Both the position numbers and the translations under genes were made by a program. A DNA stretch of 64,000 nt from an uncultured Oscillospiraceae bacterium. GTDB taxonomy: Bacteria > Bacillota > Clostridia > Oscillospirales > Oscillospiraceae. The DNA is taken from positions 1 through 64,000 of the forward strand of contig CANQMW010000009.1 in assembly GCA_947625045.1 (NCBI GenBank). Reading direction: 5' to 3'. Positions 1-9,222 of the stretch are shown one piece after another. Numbering within the stretch: position 1 is the stretch's first letter; each line of letters starts with the position of its first letter. The notes under the pieces were generated by a model, which searched no databases, was not told the origin of the DNA, and was given only the letters and a program-made list of their open reading frames with translations.

Positions 1-62
1 TTTGCATTGTTTAATTTACAAGGTACACGCGCGCCGCGGGCCTCCCCGCGAGGCGCTTTGCT
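1..62 (-). other. 5' leader of an off-window gene
   Basis: This stretch lies downstream of a minus-strand promoter at 63-91 and runs off the left edge. It contains a very GC-rich self-complementary segment (about 28-56) that could fold in the transcript. No coding region is supported here; the transcribed gene must lie beyond the window. Confidence 0.35.
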
Positions 63-91
63 AATATACCATCCAAACCGCCGTTTGTCAA
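63..91 (-). promoter_or_regulatory. sigma-A type promoter reading off the left edge
   Basis: On the minus strand, TTGACA (86-91) and TATATT (63-68) are separated by exactly 17 bases. It points away from sleB toward position 1, so it should drive a gene outside the window. Confidence 0.6.
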
Positions 92-142
92 CACCTTTTC
101 GCGGCTTTTTTGAAAATTTTTTCTCCCCCGCCGGCGGGCAAA

Positions 143-167
143 ATGACCCTCTCATAGAGAGGGTCAT
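143..167 (-). terminator. terminator after sleB
   Basis: A perfect 10-bp stem with a 5-base loop (ATGACCCTCT/AGAGGGTCAT) begins at the sleB stop codon and is followed on the minus strand by TTTT. It is a short intrinsic terminator. Confidence 0.7.
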
Positions 168-835
168 CAGGCGCAGAATCGATGCTTGCCGATCACGGTG
201 ATCAGGGGCCGGGACCATATCCACTTGCTGGTGGCGGTGGCGGGGTTGAAATAGTACAGGGCACCCCCGGAGGGGTCGGACCCGTTCAGAGCGTCCCGGG
301 CCGCCCGATAGGCGCTGTCGGCCACCGGCTTCCAGAACTGGCCGTCCTGGAGGCAGGAGAAGGCCCCCGACTGATAGATGACTCCGGAGATGGAACTTGG
401 GAACGCCGGGCTCTTCACCCTATTCAACACCACCGCGCCCACAGCCACCTGGCCGGTGTAGGGCTCCCCCCTCGCCTCGGCGGAGATGAGCCTCGCCAGC
501 AGGTCCACGTCCCCCGACGTGCTCTGATTGGTAGTACTCACATTGACGCCCAGGGCCGCCAGGGTCTTGGGCCCGCACTTGCCATCCACGGCAAGGCCGT
601 TTTTCCGCTGAAAGTACTTCACGGCCTCCACGGTCTTGGACCCATATACGCCGTCCACCTTCCCGGAATAATAGCCCCAGCGGGACAGCTTGTCCTGTAT
701 GGTGGTGACCACGGAGCCGGTGGAGCCCTTCTGGTACGTCACCGCCTGGGCGCTCTGGGCCAGGACAATGAACAAAATGTTGATAGCGAACAGCACCGCC
801 AGGGACAGGCACAGCTTTTTTCTTGCTCGACTCAT
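167..835 (-). CDS. sleB: SleB-like spore cortex-lytic / cell wall hydrolase
   Basis: A 222-aa exported muralytic enzyme. Residues 1-31 form a signal peptide with a basic start, a long hydrophobic core and an AQA cleavage site. Residues about 34-96 are a peptidoglycan-binding repeat (PG_binding_1 type, with DGVYGSKT and DGKCGPKT turns). Residues about 111-222 are the hydrolase_2 (SleB/CwlJ) domain; ISAEARGEPY holds the expected catalytic glutamate (Glu120), followed by GQVAVGAVVLNRV. SleB degrades spore cortex during germination in relatives, which points to a spore former. A vegetative amidase or transglycosylase role cannot be excluded. Its only obvious Shine-Dalgarno lies in the 3' arm of the hairpin that ends thrS. 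Confidence 0.88.
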   Translation of the reverse strand: MSRARKKLCLSLAVLFAINILFIVLAQSAQAVTYQKGSTGSVVTTIQDKLSRWGYYSGKVDGVYGSKTVEAVKYFQRKNGLAVDGKCGPKTLAALGVNVSTTNQSTSGDVDLLARLISAEARGEPYTGQVAVGAVVLNRVKSPAFPSSISGVIYQSGAFSCLQDGQFWKPVADSAYRAARDALNGSDPSGGALYYFNPATATSKWIWSRPLITVIGKHRFCA

Positions 836-846
836 AACGACAAAAC

Positions 847-878
847 CCCCTCGCAGACTATCACTAGTCTACGAGGGG
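847..878 (-). terminator. hairpin between thrS and sleB
   Basis: The inverted repeat CCCCTCG...CGAGGGG with an inner AGACT/AGTCT stem is followed on the minus strand by GTTTTGTCG. It is a plausible thrS terminator. Its 3' arm GAGGGG is also the only Shine-Dalgarno-like stretch upstream of sleB, about 10 bases before the ATG. Confidence 0.6.
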
Positions 879-898
879 ACTTGTCCGATTATGCCATG

Positions 899-2650
899 TC
901 AAAAAAGTGAAGTTTTGGACTTGGTAGCGATCTCTTCCTCAAGCTTCGCCATGAAGTCGGCAAGCGGCATGGCGCCCTTGTCGGCGTCCCGGGTGCGGAC
1001 GGCCACGGTGCCCTCAGCGGCCTCCTTGTCGCCCACAACCAGCTTGTAGGGGACCTTCTCCATCTGGGCCTCCCGGATCTTGAAGCCCAGCTTCTCGTTG
1101 CGGGTATCCACCTCGGTGCGCACGCCCGCGGCCTCCAGCTTCGCGGCCACTTCCTTGGCGTAGTCCATGCTCCGGTCCGTGATAGGCAGGATCTTCACCT
1201 GCACGGGGCTGAGCCAGGTGGGGAACGCGCCGGCAAAGTGCTCGGTGATGACGCCGATGAACCGCTCGATGGAGCCAAAAACCACCCGGTGGATCATGAC
1301 GGGGCAGTGCTTCTCCCCGTCGGCGCCCACATATTCCAGATCGAACCGGCCGGGCAGCTGGTAGTCCAGCTGGATAGTGCCGCACTGCCAGGTACGGCCC
1401 AGAGAGTCCTCAATATGGAAGTCCAGCTTGGGGCCGTAGAAGGCGCCGTCGCCGGGGTTGATCTCATAGGTCTTGCCGATGCTGGTGATAGCGTCGGCCA
1501 GGGCCGCGGTGGCGATGTCCCAGTCCTCCACGGAGCCGATATGGTCCTCGGGCATGGTGGAAAGCTCTATGGTATAGGGCAGGCCGAAGAGGGTGTAGAC
1601 CTCGTCGAAGAGCTGGGCGATGCGGATGACCTCGTCCTTGATTTGGTCCTTGGCCAGCAGGATATGGGCGTCGTCCTGGGTGAAGCAGCGCACGCGGAAC
1701 ATGCCGTGCAGCGCGCCGGAGAGCTCATGCCGGTGCACAAGGCCCAGCTCGCCGTAGCGCAGGGGCAGATCACGGTAGGAATGGGGCTCCAGGTCATAGA
1801 CCAGGATACTGCCGGGGCAGTTCATGGGCTTGATGGCGAAGTCCTCCTCGTCGATGACCGTGGTATACATGTTGTCCTTGTAGTGGTCCCAGTGGCCGGA
1901 GGTCTCCCAGAGGGTGCGCTTCATGATCTGGGGGGTGCTGATCTCCAGGTAGTCCCACTTCTTATGGACCTGGCGCCAGTAGTCTATCAGGGTGTTTTTC
2001 AGCACCATGCCCTTGGGCAGGTAGAAGGGGAAACCGGGGGCCTCATCCCGGAAGGCGAACAGGCCCAGCTCCCGGCCCAGCTTCCGGTGGTCCCGCTTCT
2101 TGGCCTCCTCGATGCGGGCCAGGTACTCGTCCAGCTCCGCCTTGGAGGGGAAGCAGGTGCCGTAGATGCGCTGGAGCATGGGGCGGCTGGAGTCGCCCCG
2201 CCAGTAGGCGCCGTTGACGGTGGTGAGCTTGATGGCGTTGCCCTTGATACGGCCGGTGGAGTCCAGGTGGGGCCCGGCGCACAGGTCCGTGAAGTCCCCC
2301 TGCTTATAGAAGCTGATGACCGCGTCCTCGGGCAGGTCCTGGATGAGCTCCACCTTATAGGGCTCGTTCCGCTCCTGCATGAAGGCGATAGCCTCCTCCC
2401 GGGGCAGCTCGAAACGCTCCAGTTTTATCTTCTCCTTGCAGATCTTGCGCATCTCCGCCTCCAGGGCCTCCAGGTCCTCGGGGGTGAAGGGCTTTTCGAT
2501 GTCGATGTCGTAATAGAACCCGTCCTCGATGGCCGGGCCGATGGCCAGCTTGGCCTGGGGGTACAGGCGCTTCACCGCCTGGGCCAGCACATGGCTGGTG
2601 GTGTGCCGGTACATCTTTTTGTATTCGGCGTCGCTGAAGTTGAATTCCAT
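899..2650 (-). CDS. thrS: threonyl-tRNA synthetase
   Basis: Charges tRNA-Thr with threonine in the cytoplasm. The 583-aa product starts MEFNFSDAEYKKMYRHTTSH after a GGAGGAGG ribosome site. It begins directly at the second-additional/editing domain, with the metal-type motifs RHTTSHVLAQAV and IGPAIEDGFYYD, then the class II catalytic core (KPMNCPGSILVYD, RYGELGLVHRHELSGALHG, the zinc-binding Cys/His positions) and a C-terminal anticodon-binding domain (VQVKILPITD). The N-terminal TGS domain of the roughly 640-aa enzymes is absent and no in-frame TGS-like sequence lies upstream. Expression is controlled by the T-box leader immediately upstream. Confidence 0.96.
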   Translation of the reverse strand: MEFNFSDAEYKKMYRHTTSHVLAQAVKRLYPQAKLAIGPAIEDGFYYDIDIEKPFTPEDLEALEAEMRKICKEKIKLERFELPREEAIAFMQERNEPYKVELIQDLPEDAVISFYKQGDFTDLCAGPHLDSTGRIKGNAIKLTTVNGAYWRGDSSRPMLQRIYGTCFPSKAELDEYLARIEEAKKRDHRKLGRELGLFAFRDEAPGFPFYLPKGMVLKNTLIDYWRQVHKKWDYLEISTPQIMKRTLWETSGHWDHYKDNMYTTVIDEEDFAIKPMNCPGSILVYDLEPHSYRDLPLRYGELGLVHRHELSGALHGMFRVRCFTQDDAHILLAKDQIKDEVIRIAQLFDEVYTLFGLPYTIELSTMPEDHIGSVEDWDIATAALADAITSIGKTYEINPGDGAFYGPKLDFHIEDSLGRTWQCGTIQLDYQLPGRFDLEYVGADGEKHCPVMIHRVVFGSIERFIGVITEHFAGAFPTWLSPVQVKILPITDRSMDYAKEVAAKLEAAGVRTEVDTRNEKLGFKIREAQMEKVPYKLVVGDKEAAEGTVAVRTRDADKGAMPLADFMAKLEEEIATKSKTSLF

Positions 2651-2675
2651 AATGTCCTCCTCCGTAAAAACAAAA

Positions 2676-2699
2676 CACCCCTGACATGCGCCAGGGGTG
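2676..2699 (-). terminator. T-box regulated terminator of thrS
   Basis: CACCCCTG/CAGGGGTG stem with an 8-base loop, followed on the minus strand by TTTTGTTTTT just before the thrS ribosome site. Confidence 0.85.
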
Positions 2700-2901
2700 C
2701 GTAAAATACACACGGTCCCACCCTAAACTTTCACTCAAAACGCTTCACGGGCGTCACGCGGCGGGGCTTACTCGTCATCCTTTGGGTCCCGCGGCTCGGG
2801 GATGGTCAGCGCGTGGGCCGTCTCCCAGGAGAGCTTCCAGCCTCTGACTCTCCCTCTCTGTGGGGCGTTTCCCGGTGCAATTCCCGTCATCGCCTTTGTT
2901 C
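2676..2901 (-). promoter_or_regulatory. T-box riboswitch, threonine (ACC) specifier
   Basis: The leader of thrS carries, in transcript order, a stem I 5' side with GGCGATGACGGGAA, an AGAGAGGGAG region, a candidate specifier ACC (minus strand of 2804-2806), the T-box core AGGGTGGGACCG (about 2712-2724) and a terminator hairpin (2676-2699). The ACC lies six bases before GAGCC. The methionine T-box in this window has ATG at exactly the same distance before GAGCC, which supports the specifier. Uncharged tRNA-Thr should favour antitermination. Confidence 0.9.
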
Positions 2902-2907
2902 TCATGC

Positions 2908-2936
2908 AATATAGCACGGTCAAAAACCGTTGTCAA
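2908..2936 (-). promoter_or_regulatory. thrS promoter
   Basis: Minus strand TTGACA (2931-2936), 17-base spacer, TATATT (2908-2913). The predicted start lies about 250 bases upstream of thrS, as expected for a T-box leader. Confidence 0.75.
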
Positions 2937-2987
2937 GAGGCGCTTTTAGCCGCTGAACGCCTTTTCTTCGCTCATGGCTTATGGCCG

Positions 2988-3182
2988 TTACACCATACTA
3001 TCCTTCTTGGTGTCTTCATCCACCCAGTCCAGGGCATCTTTCGCCATCTGCGTCTTCCGCCCACCGCCGGGCTTATACGGGTCCAGTCCCCCGGAAACAG
3101 CCGCCAGGGCGTCATCGCCCAGTGCAGCGTCGTTTAATTCCGGGGTACCCCCCCCCCGCAGGTTTTTCTTCTCTTCCGTCAT
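2988..3182 (-). CDS. small peptide with double-glycine leader (RiPP/bacteriocin-precursor-like)
   Basis: A 64-aa peptide starting MTEEKKNLRGGG. The start is set by a perfect AGGAGG (3193-3198) ten bases before ATG and by a promoter at 3240-3268. Residues about 15-32 read TPELNDAALGDDALAAVSGG, the acidic-helix plus Gly-Gly pattern of leaders cleaved by peptidase-containing ABC transporters. The 32-residue remainder (LDPYKPGGG...KKDSMV) is hydrophilic, lacks cysteine and matches no bacteriocin I know. A run of ten G encodes residues 9-12. No transporter, peptidase or modification enzyme is adjacent. Function unknown; the leader similarity is visible, but export or toxicity is inference. Confidence 0.6.
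   Translation of the reverse strand: MTEEKKNLRGGGTPELNDAALGDDALAAVSGGLDPYKPGGGRKTQMAKDALDWVDEDTKKDSMV
3148..3157 (-). repeat. G10 homopolymer inside the leader-peptide gene
   Basis: Ten consecutive G on the coding (minus) strand span codons 9-12 of the Gly-Gly peptide. Gain or loss of one base would shift the frame before the leader motif. Confidence 0.9.
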
Positions 3183-3239
3183 TTCTGTAATTCCTCCTGT
3201 TTTATTCCCCAACAGGGTATGACCCTGGCGGTCGGTCAT

Positions 3240-3268
3240 AGTATCAAGCGCTCCAGGGCGGTTGTCAA
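3240..3268 (-). promoter_or_regulatory. promoter of the Gly-Gly peptide gene
   Basis: Minus strand TTGACA (3263-3268), 17 bases, GATACT (3240-3245). A TACTAT at 19-base spacing overlaps it. Confidence 0.55.
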
Positions 3269-3331
3269 CCGCTTTGCCGCGAATCGCTGTAATTTGAACC
3301 TGATTTTTCGTGCCGCAGGCACACATTATGG

Positions 3332-3386
3332 AAGGCTCCCTTGTGCAAAGGGAGCTGGCAGCGCGAAGCGCTGACTGAGGGATTGC
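3332..3386. repeat. palindromic intergenic element, copy 1
   Basis: Plus strand GGCTCCC-loop-GGGAGCTGGC followed by AGCGCgaaGCGCTGactGAGGGATTG: two adjacent hairpins in a fixed order. A second element with the same architecture lies at 48198-48245. Such units recur between genes in related genomes; function unknown. Confidence 0.6.
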
Positions 3387-3414
3387 ATTCATCGGAAAGA
3401 TAACCAGCCTTTCC

Positions 3415-4113
3415 TCAGCCCAGCATCTTGCTCACTGCCCAGCAGGCGCCGTAGAGCACCGGCTGGTGGACGAGGTAGATGATGAGCGTCCTCTTCCCTG
3501 TCCATTCCAGCACCCGGGGTGCGCCCAGGGTGCGCAGGCGGCTGTCCTTTGGCGCGGCCAGCAGCCGTTTCCCGAACCATGCACCCAGAAAGAACATGAA
3601 GATGTTGGGGAAAAAGGGCACCCAGTCGTAGGACACGAATCCCCGGGGCCGCAGGCCCAGGGGATAGAGCCACCTGGGCCCCACCGTGACGCCGTAGGCG
3701 ACGACGCGGGTGACGACGTACAGCGCCGCCCACAGCCAGGGCGCGGCCTTCTGCGGCACCTTATCAATATACTTCCCACAAAAGTGCCACACGATCATGG
3801 CGCATGCCAAAAATTCCAGCATGCCATACCGAATAGGCGCGTCCACGAGGAAGCTGGCCGCCACGACGATGGCAGCGGCCCCGGCGGTGATGAGCCCCCG
3901 GCGCAGGTTGGAGCGGGTGAACCGGGCGCTGACGCCGCAGAGGAAGATGAAGGAGAGCGCGATGAACCGCTGAGTGAGGTATACCGGCCACCAGCCCGTA
4001 GCGTTTTCCGGCAGCCACCCGAACATGACGCAGTCGAAAAAGAGGTGATAGCCGATCATCAGCCAGCAGGCCAGCCCCCGCCAGCCGTCCAGCCAGCGGA
4101 CGCGCTCAGACAT
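3415..4113 (-). CDS. DUF1624 / YeiB-type acyltransferase-like membrane protein
   Basis: A 232-aa integral membrane protein with about seven hydrophobic segments. It starts RVRWLDGWRGLACWLMIGYH, with the WLDGxRGxA and MxxxH pattern of the DUF1624 (heparan-alpha-glucosaminide N-acetyltransferase-like) family, and ends with a short helix containing LIIYLVHQPV. Members move acyl groups across the membrane, but the substrate here is unknown. It is the last gene of the run gdpP to ychF and overlaps the 3' end of ychF by 8 bases, so it is probably translationally coupled. It has no Shine-Dalgarno of its own outside the ychF coding sequence. Confidence 0.75.
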   Translation of the reverse strand: MSERVRWLDGWRGLACWLMIGYHLFFDCVMFGWLPENATGWWPVYLTQRFIALSFIFLCGVSARFTRSNLRRGLITAGAAAIVVAASFLVDAPIRYGMLEFLACAMIVWHFCGKYIDKVPQKAAPWLWAALYVVTRVVAYGVTVGPRWLYPLGLRPRGFVSYDWVPFFPNIFMFFLGAWFGKRLLAAPKDSRLRTLGAPRVLEWTGKRTLIIYLVHQPVLYGACWAVSKMLG

Positions 4114-5203
4114 TGAACAGGAAGTGGGTCACGTCTCCGTCCTGCATGACGTACTCCTTGCCCTCGGCCCGGAGAAGACCCTTCTCCCGGGCGGCGGCCT
4201 CGCTGCCGCAGGCCTTCAGATCCTCGAAGGCGATGATGTTGGCCCGGATGAAACCCCGCTCGAAGTCGGTGTGGATCTTCCCGGCGGCCTGAGGGGCCTT
4301 GGTTCCGCGGGTTATGGTCCAGGCCCGGCACTCATCCGGCCCGCAGGTCAAAAAGCTGATGAGTCCCAGCAGCTCATAGGAACACTTGATGAGCCGCTCC
4401 AGGCCGGATTCCCGGATGCCCAGCTCCTCCATGAACATCTCCCGGTCCGCCGGGTCGTCCAGCTCGGCGATGTCCTGCTCGAACCGGGCACATACCGGCA
4501 GCACCATGCTCCCCTCGGCGTCGGCGATGGCCTTCACCTGCTGGAAATAGGGGCTCTGCCCGGCGTTTGCGAAGCCGTCCTCGTCCATGTTGGCGGCGTA
4601 GATGACGGGCTTGAGACTCAGAAGGTCGGACTGGGCCACCATCTCCGCCTCATCTCCCTCGCAGGGGAAGCTGCGGGCGGACCTGCCCTCGTTGAGCCAG
4701 GCGGCCAGCCGCTCCATGAGGTCCGCCTCTTTGGCGTACTTCTTGTCGCCGCTCTTTACGTACTTCTGGGCCTTCTCGAACCGGCGCTGGACCATCTCCA
4801 GGTCCGCCATCACCAGCTCCAGGTCCACGGTCTCGATGTCCCCCTTGGGGTCGGTGGAGCACTCGTGGCGGACGATGTTGGCGTCGTCAAAGCAGCGCAC
4901 CACATGGATGATGGCGTCGGTGCCCCGGATGTTGCCCAAAAACTTGTTACCCAGGCCCTCGCCCTTCGATGCGCCCTTCACCAGGCCCGCGATGTCCACG
5001 AACTCGATGGTGGCGGGGGTGAACTTCTTGGGATGATACATCTCCGCAAGATAGTCCAGCCGCTCGTCGGGCACGGCCACCACGCCCACGTTGGGGTCGA
5101 TGGTGCAGAAGGGGTAGTTGGCCGACTCCGCGCCGGCGTTGGTCAGGGCGTTGAAAAGGGTGCTCTTGCCCACATTGGGCAGTCCCACGATGCCAAGCTT
5201 CAT
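4106..5203 (-). CDS. ychF: ribosome-associated ATPase YchF
   Basis: A 365-aa P-loop protein of the Obg/YchF branch. Walker A GLPNVGKST lies at residues 6-14, switch II DIAGLVKGASKGEGLGN follows, and the specificity loop sits in the NxxE/TANMDEDG region typical of YchF, which prefers ATP over GTP. The C terminus carries the TGS-like domain (FLTCGPDECRAWTI to YVMQDGDVTHFLFNV). Family members bind the ribosome and respond to stress. Start ATG follows GAGAGG. It lies downstream of ftsH, separated by a perfect 26-bp palindrome. Confidence 0.96.
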   Translation of the reverse strand: MKLGIVGLPNVGKSTLFNALTNAGAESANYPFCTIDPNVGVVAVPDERLDYLAEMYHPKKFTPATIEFVDIAGLVKGASKGEGLGNKFLGNIRGTDAIIHVVRCFDDANIVRHECSTDPKGDIETVDLELVMADLEMVQRRFEKAQKYVKSGDKKYAKEADLMERLAAWLNEGRSARSFPCEGDEAEMVAQSDLLSLKPVIYAANMDEDGFANAGQSPYFQQVKAIADAEGSMVLPVCARFEQDIAELDDPADREMFMEELGIRESGLERLIKCSYELLGLISFLTCGPDECRAWTITRGTKAPQAAGKIHTDFERGFIRANIIAFEDLKACGSEAAAREKGLLRAEGKEYVMQDGDVTHFLFNV

Positions 5204-5219
5204 AGTTCCTCTCCATTCA

Positions 5220-5245
5220 GCAGGGCGGGCATATGCCCGCCCTGC
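5220..5245 (-). terminator. perfect palindrome between ftsH and ychF
   Basis: GCAGGGCGGGCAT/ATGCCCGCCCTGC, 13 bp per arm with no loop bases. There is no U-tract on the minus strand, so it may be an attenuator or mRNA-processing or stability hairpin rather than a strong terminator; in the plus direction it is followed by GCGCGTTTTT. Confidence 0.5.
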
Positions 5246-5254
5246 GCGTTTTTC

Positions 5255-7357
<2,103 letters not shown>

Positions 7358-7375
7358 GTATATACCTCAAGAAGA

Positions 7376-7912
7376 TTAAGAATAGACCTCCGGCTTCAGA
7401 AGGCCGATATAGGGAAGATTGCGGTATTTCTCGTTATAATCCAGGCCATAGCCCACCACGAAGGCGTCAGGGATGGTAAAACCGGCATAGTCCGCCTTGA
7501 TGGGGGCGGTGCGCCGCTCCGGCTTGTCCAGGAGAGTGACGATGCGGATGGAAGCGGGCTTGCGGGCCATCATGTAGTTTTTGAGATAGCTCAGGGTGTT
7601 GCCGCTGTCCAGGATATCCTCCACGATGATCACGTCCCGGCCCTCGATGTTCTCGGTCAGGTCCTTGATGATCTTCACCGCGCCGGTAGACGTTGTCCCC
7701 GAGCCGTAGCTGGACACCACCATGAAATCGATGGTACAGGGGATGTCGCAGGCCCGGACCAGGTCCGCCATGAAGATGAAGCAGCCCCGCAGCACGCCCA
7801 CGAACAGGGGGTTCTTCCCCTGATAGTCCGCGCTGATTTGCCGGCCCAGCCGCTGAACGATGCCCTTCAGTTCCTCCTCGGTGGCGATATACCGCTCGAT
7901 ATCTTTGTGCAT
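7376..7912 (-). CDS. hpt: hypoxanthine phosphoribosyltransferase
   Basis: A 178-aa purine salvage enzyme converting hypoxanthine or guanine plus PRPP to IMP or GMP. The PRPP loop is visible as VIIVEDILDSGNTL, and the MVVSSYGSGTTSTG flexible loop precedes it. The start MHKDIERY (7912) is preferred because GGAGG lies 9 bases upstream. An ATG three codons earlier (7921) overlaps the tilS stop as ATGA, but the Shine-Dalgarno directly abuts it. It is co-transcribed with tilS and ftsH. Confidence 0.95.
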   Translation of the reverse strand: MHKDIERYIATEEELKGIVQRLGRQISADYQGKNPLFVGVLRGCFIFMADLVRACDIPCTIDFMVVSSYGSGTTSTGAVKIIKDLTENIEGRDVIIVEDILDSGNTLSYLKNYMMARKPASIRIVTLLDKPERRTAPIKADYAGFTIPDAFVVGYGLDYNEKYRNLPYIGLLKPEVYS

Positions 7913-7917
7913 ACCTG

Positions 7918-9222
7918 TCATCCTCCCTCGCCCGGCGTCGGCCGCAGCTCTATTTCTATAATGTCCCGGTCCCCGGCTTTGGCGCAGGCCCGCTCCGCGG
8001 CAGGAAAACCTTCCACCGCCAGGATACCACCCTCATCCCGCAGGATGAGTACGCCGTCCCGTTTCCAAGGCGGTACGCCGGCCTCCCGGAGAAGCTGTTT
8101 CAGTCTTTTTGTGCAGCCCCGCCCCGCGGGACGGTAAGCGTCCCCCGGCCGGCGGCCGGTGACAGATATACTACCACATATATTCTCACATTGGAAGTAA
8201 AAAATGTTGTACGATTTGTGAACATCCCGTGGCATGACCATGAATTTTCGCGCCCGGATGAGCCTGCCCGCCTCGGGCACGAATACCTCCCCTGGCACGG
8301 GCAGAGCCCTCTCCGGGATGGGCGCGGCCTCCTCCGGGCCGAACACCAGCCGCCCGCCGGACGATGCCACACGCAGGCCCGGCACATCCGCCGCGCCGCC
8401 CTCGGCCGCCGCTTTCAGCACCGCCTGCACATGGACCAGGGCCATGCCCCGGCCCGTCATGAGCCGCACCGCTCTCGACGCCACCGGCCAAGGCTGGGCC
8501 GCCAGGGCCGCGGCGTCCACGGAATTCTCATCGGCGTACTGCTCCAAAAAATGTTCCGCCAGAGACCGCAAATAGGCCTCGTCCTCCCGGATCAGGGCCG
8601 CCGTCTGCCCGGCGGCACGCAAAAAGGCCGGGTTTACCGATTCCAGCACGGGCACCGCCCCGTGGCGCACCCGGTTGCGGGCATAGTCGTCTTCGCTATT
8701 GGTGGAATCGGTCACATATCCGATATTATGCGCGTTCAGCCAGCTCTCCACCTCGGCCCGGGTCACGTCCAGCATGGGCCGTACGATGCGCCCCCGGCGA
8801 GGCGGGATGCCCCCCAGGCCCTTGAGGCCGGAGCCCCTTGCCAGATGCAGCAGCACCGTCTCGGCGTTGTCCCCCGCGGTGTGGGCCGTGGCGATGACCG
8901 CCGCGCCCAGCTCATCCGCCGCCCGCTCCAAAAAGGCGTACCGCAGCGTACGGGCCGCGGCCTCCGTGCCCATGCCCTGCTCCACCGCGAAGGCGGCCAC
9001 GTCCCCCTTTTCGCTGACGAAGGGGATATCACGGGCAGCACAGAAGTCCCGGACAAAGGCCTCGTCCCTGTCCGCCTCTTCTCCCCGCAGACTGTGGTTA
9101 TAGTGCCCCGCGGCCACGGCATAGCCCAGCTCACGGAGCCTTGCCAGCAGGTACATGGAGTCCGCCCCGCCGGACACAGCACACAGAATAAGGCCGTCCC
9201 GGGGCAGAAGTTTAGTATCCAT
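7918..9222 (-). CDS. tilS: tRNA(Ile)-lysidine synthase
   Basis: A 434-aa enzyme that modifies C34 of the CAU-anticodon isoleucine tRNA to lysidine using ATP and lysine. The PP-loop motif SGGADS lies at residues 17-22 and the N-terminal ATP pyrophosphatase domain runs to about residue 215. A substrate-binding middle follows, and a C-terminal domain with the family motif RRPGDAYRPAGRGCTKRLKQ. The N terminus before the PP-loop is a little shorter than usual. It overlaps dnaB by 11 bases. Confidence 0.94.
   Translation of the reverse strand: MDTKLLPRDGLILCAVSGGADSMYLLARLRELGYAVAAGHYNHSLRGEEADRDEAFVRDFCAARDIPFVSEKGDVAAFAVEQGMGTEAAARTLRYAFLERAADELGAAVIATAHTAGDNAETVLLHLARGSGLKGLGGIPPRRGRIVRPMLDVTRAEVESWLNAHNIGYVTDSTNSEDDYARNRVRHGAVPVLESVNPAFLRAAGQTAALIREDEAYLRSLAEHFLEQYADENSVDAAALAAQPWPVASRAVRLMTGRGMALVHVQAVLKAAAEGGAADVPGLRVASSGGRLVFGPEEAAPIPERALPVPGEVFVPEAGRLIRARKFMVMPRDVHKSYNIFYFQCENICGSISVTGRRPGDAYRPAGRGCTKRLKQLLREAGVPPWKRDGVLILRDEGGILAVEGFPAAERACAKAGDRDIIEIELRPTPGEGG

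Noticed and set aside
1..201. A short plus-strand open frame at the left edge
   Set aside because: No ribosome site, Arg/Pro-rich translation, and it overlaps the sleB terminator and a minus-strand promoter.
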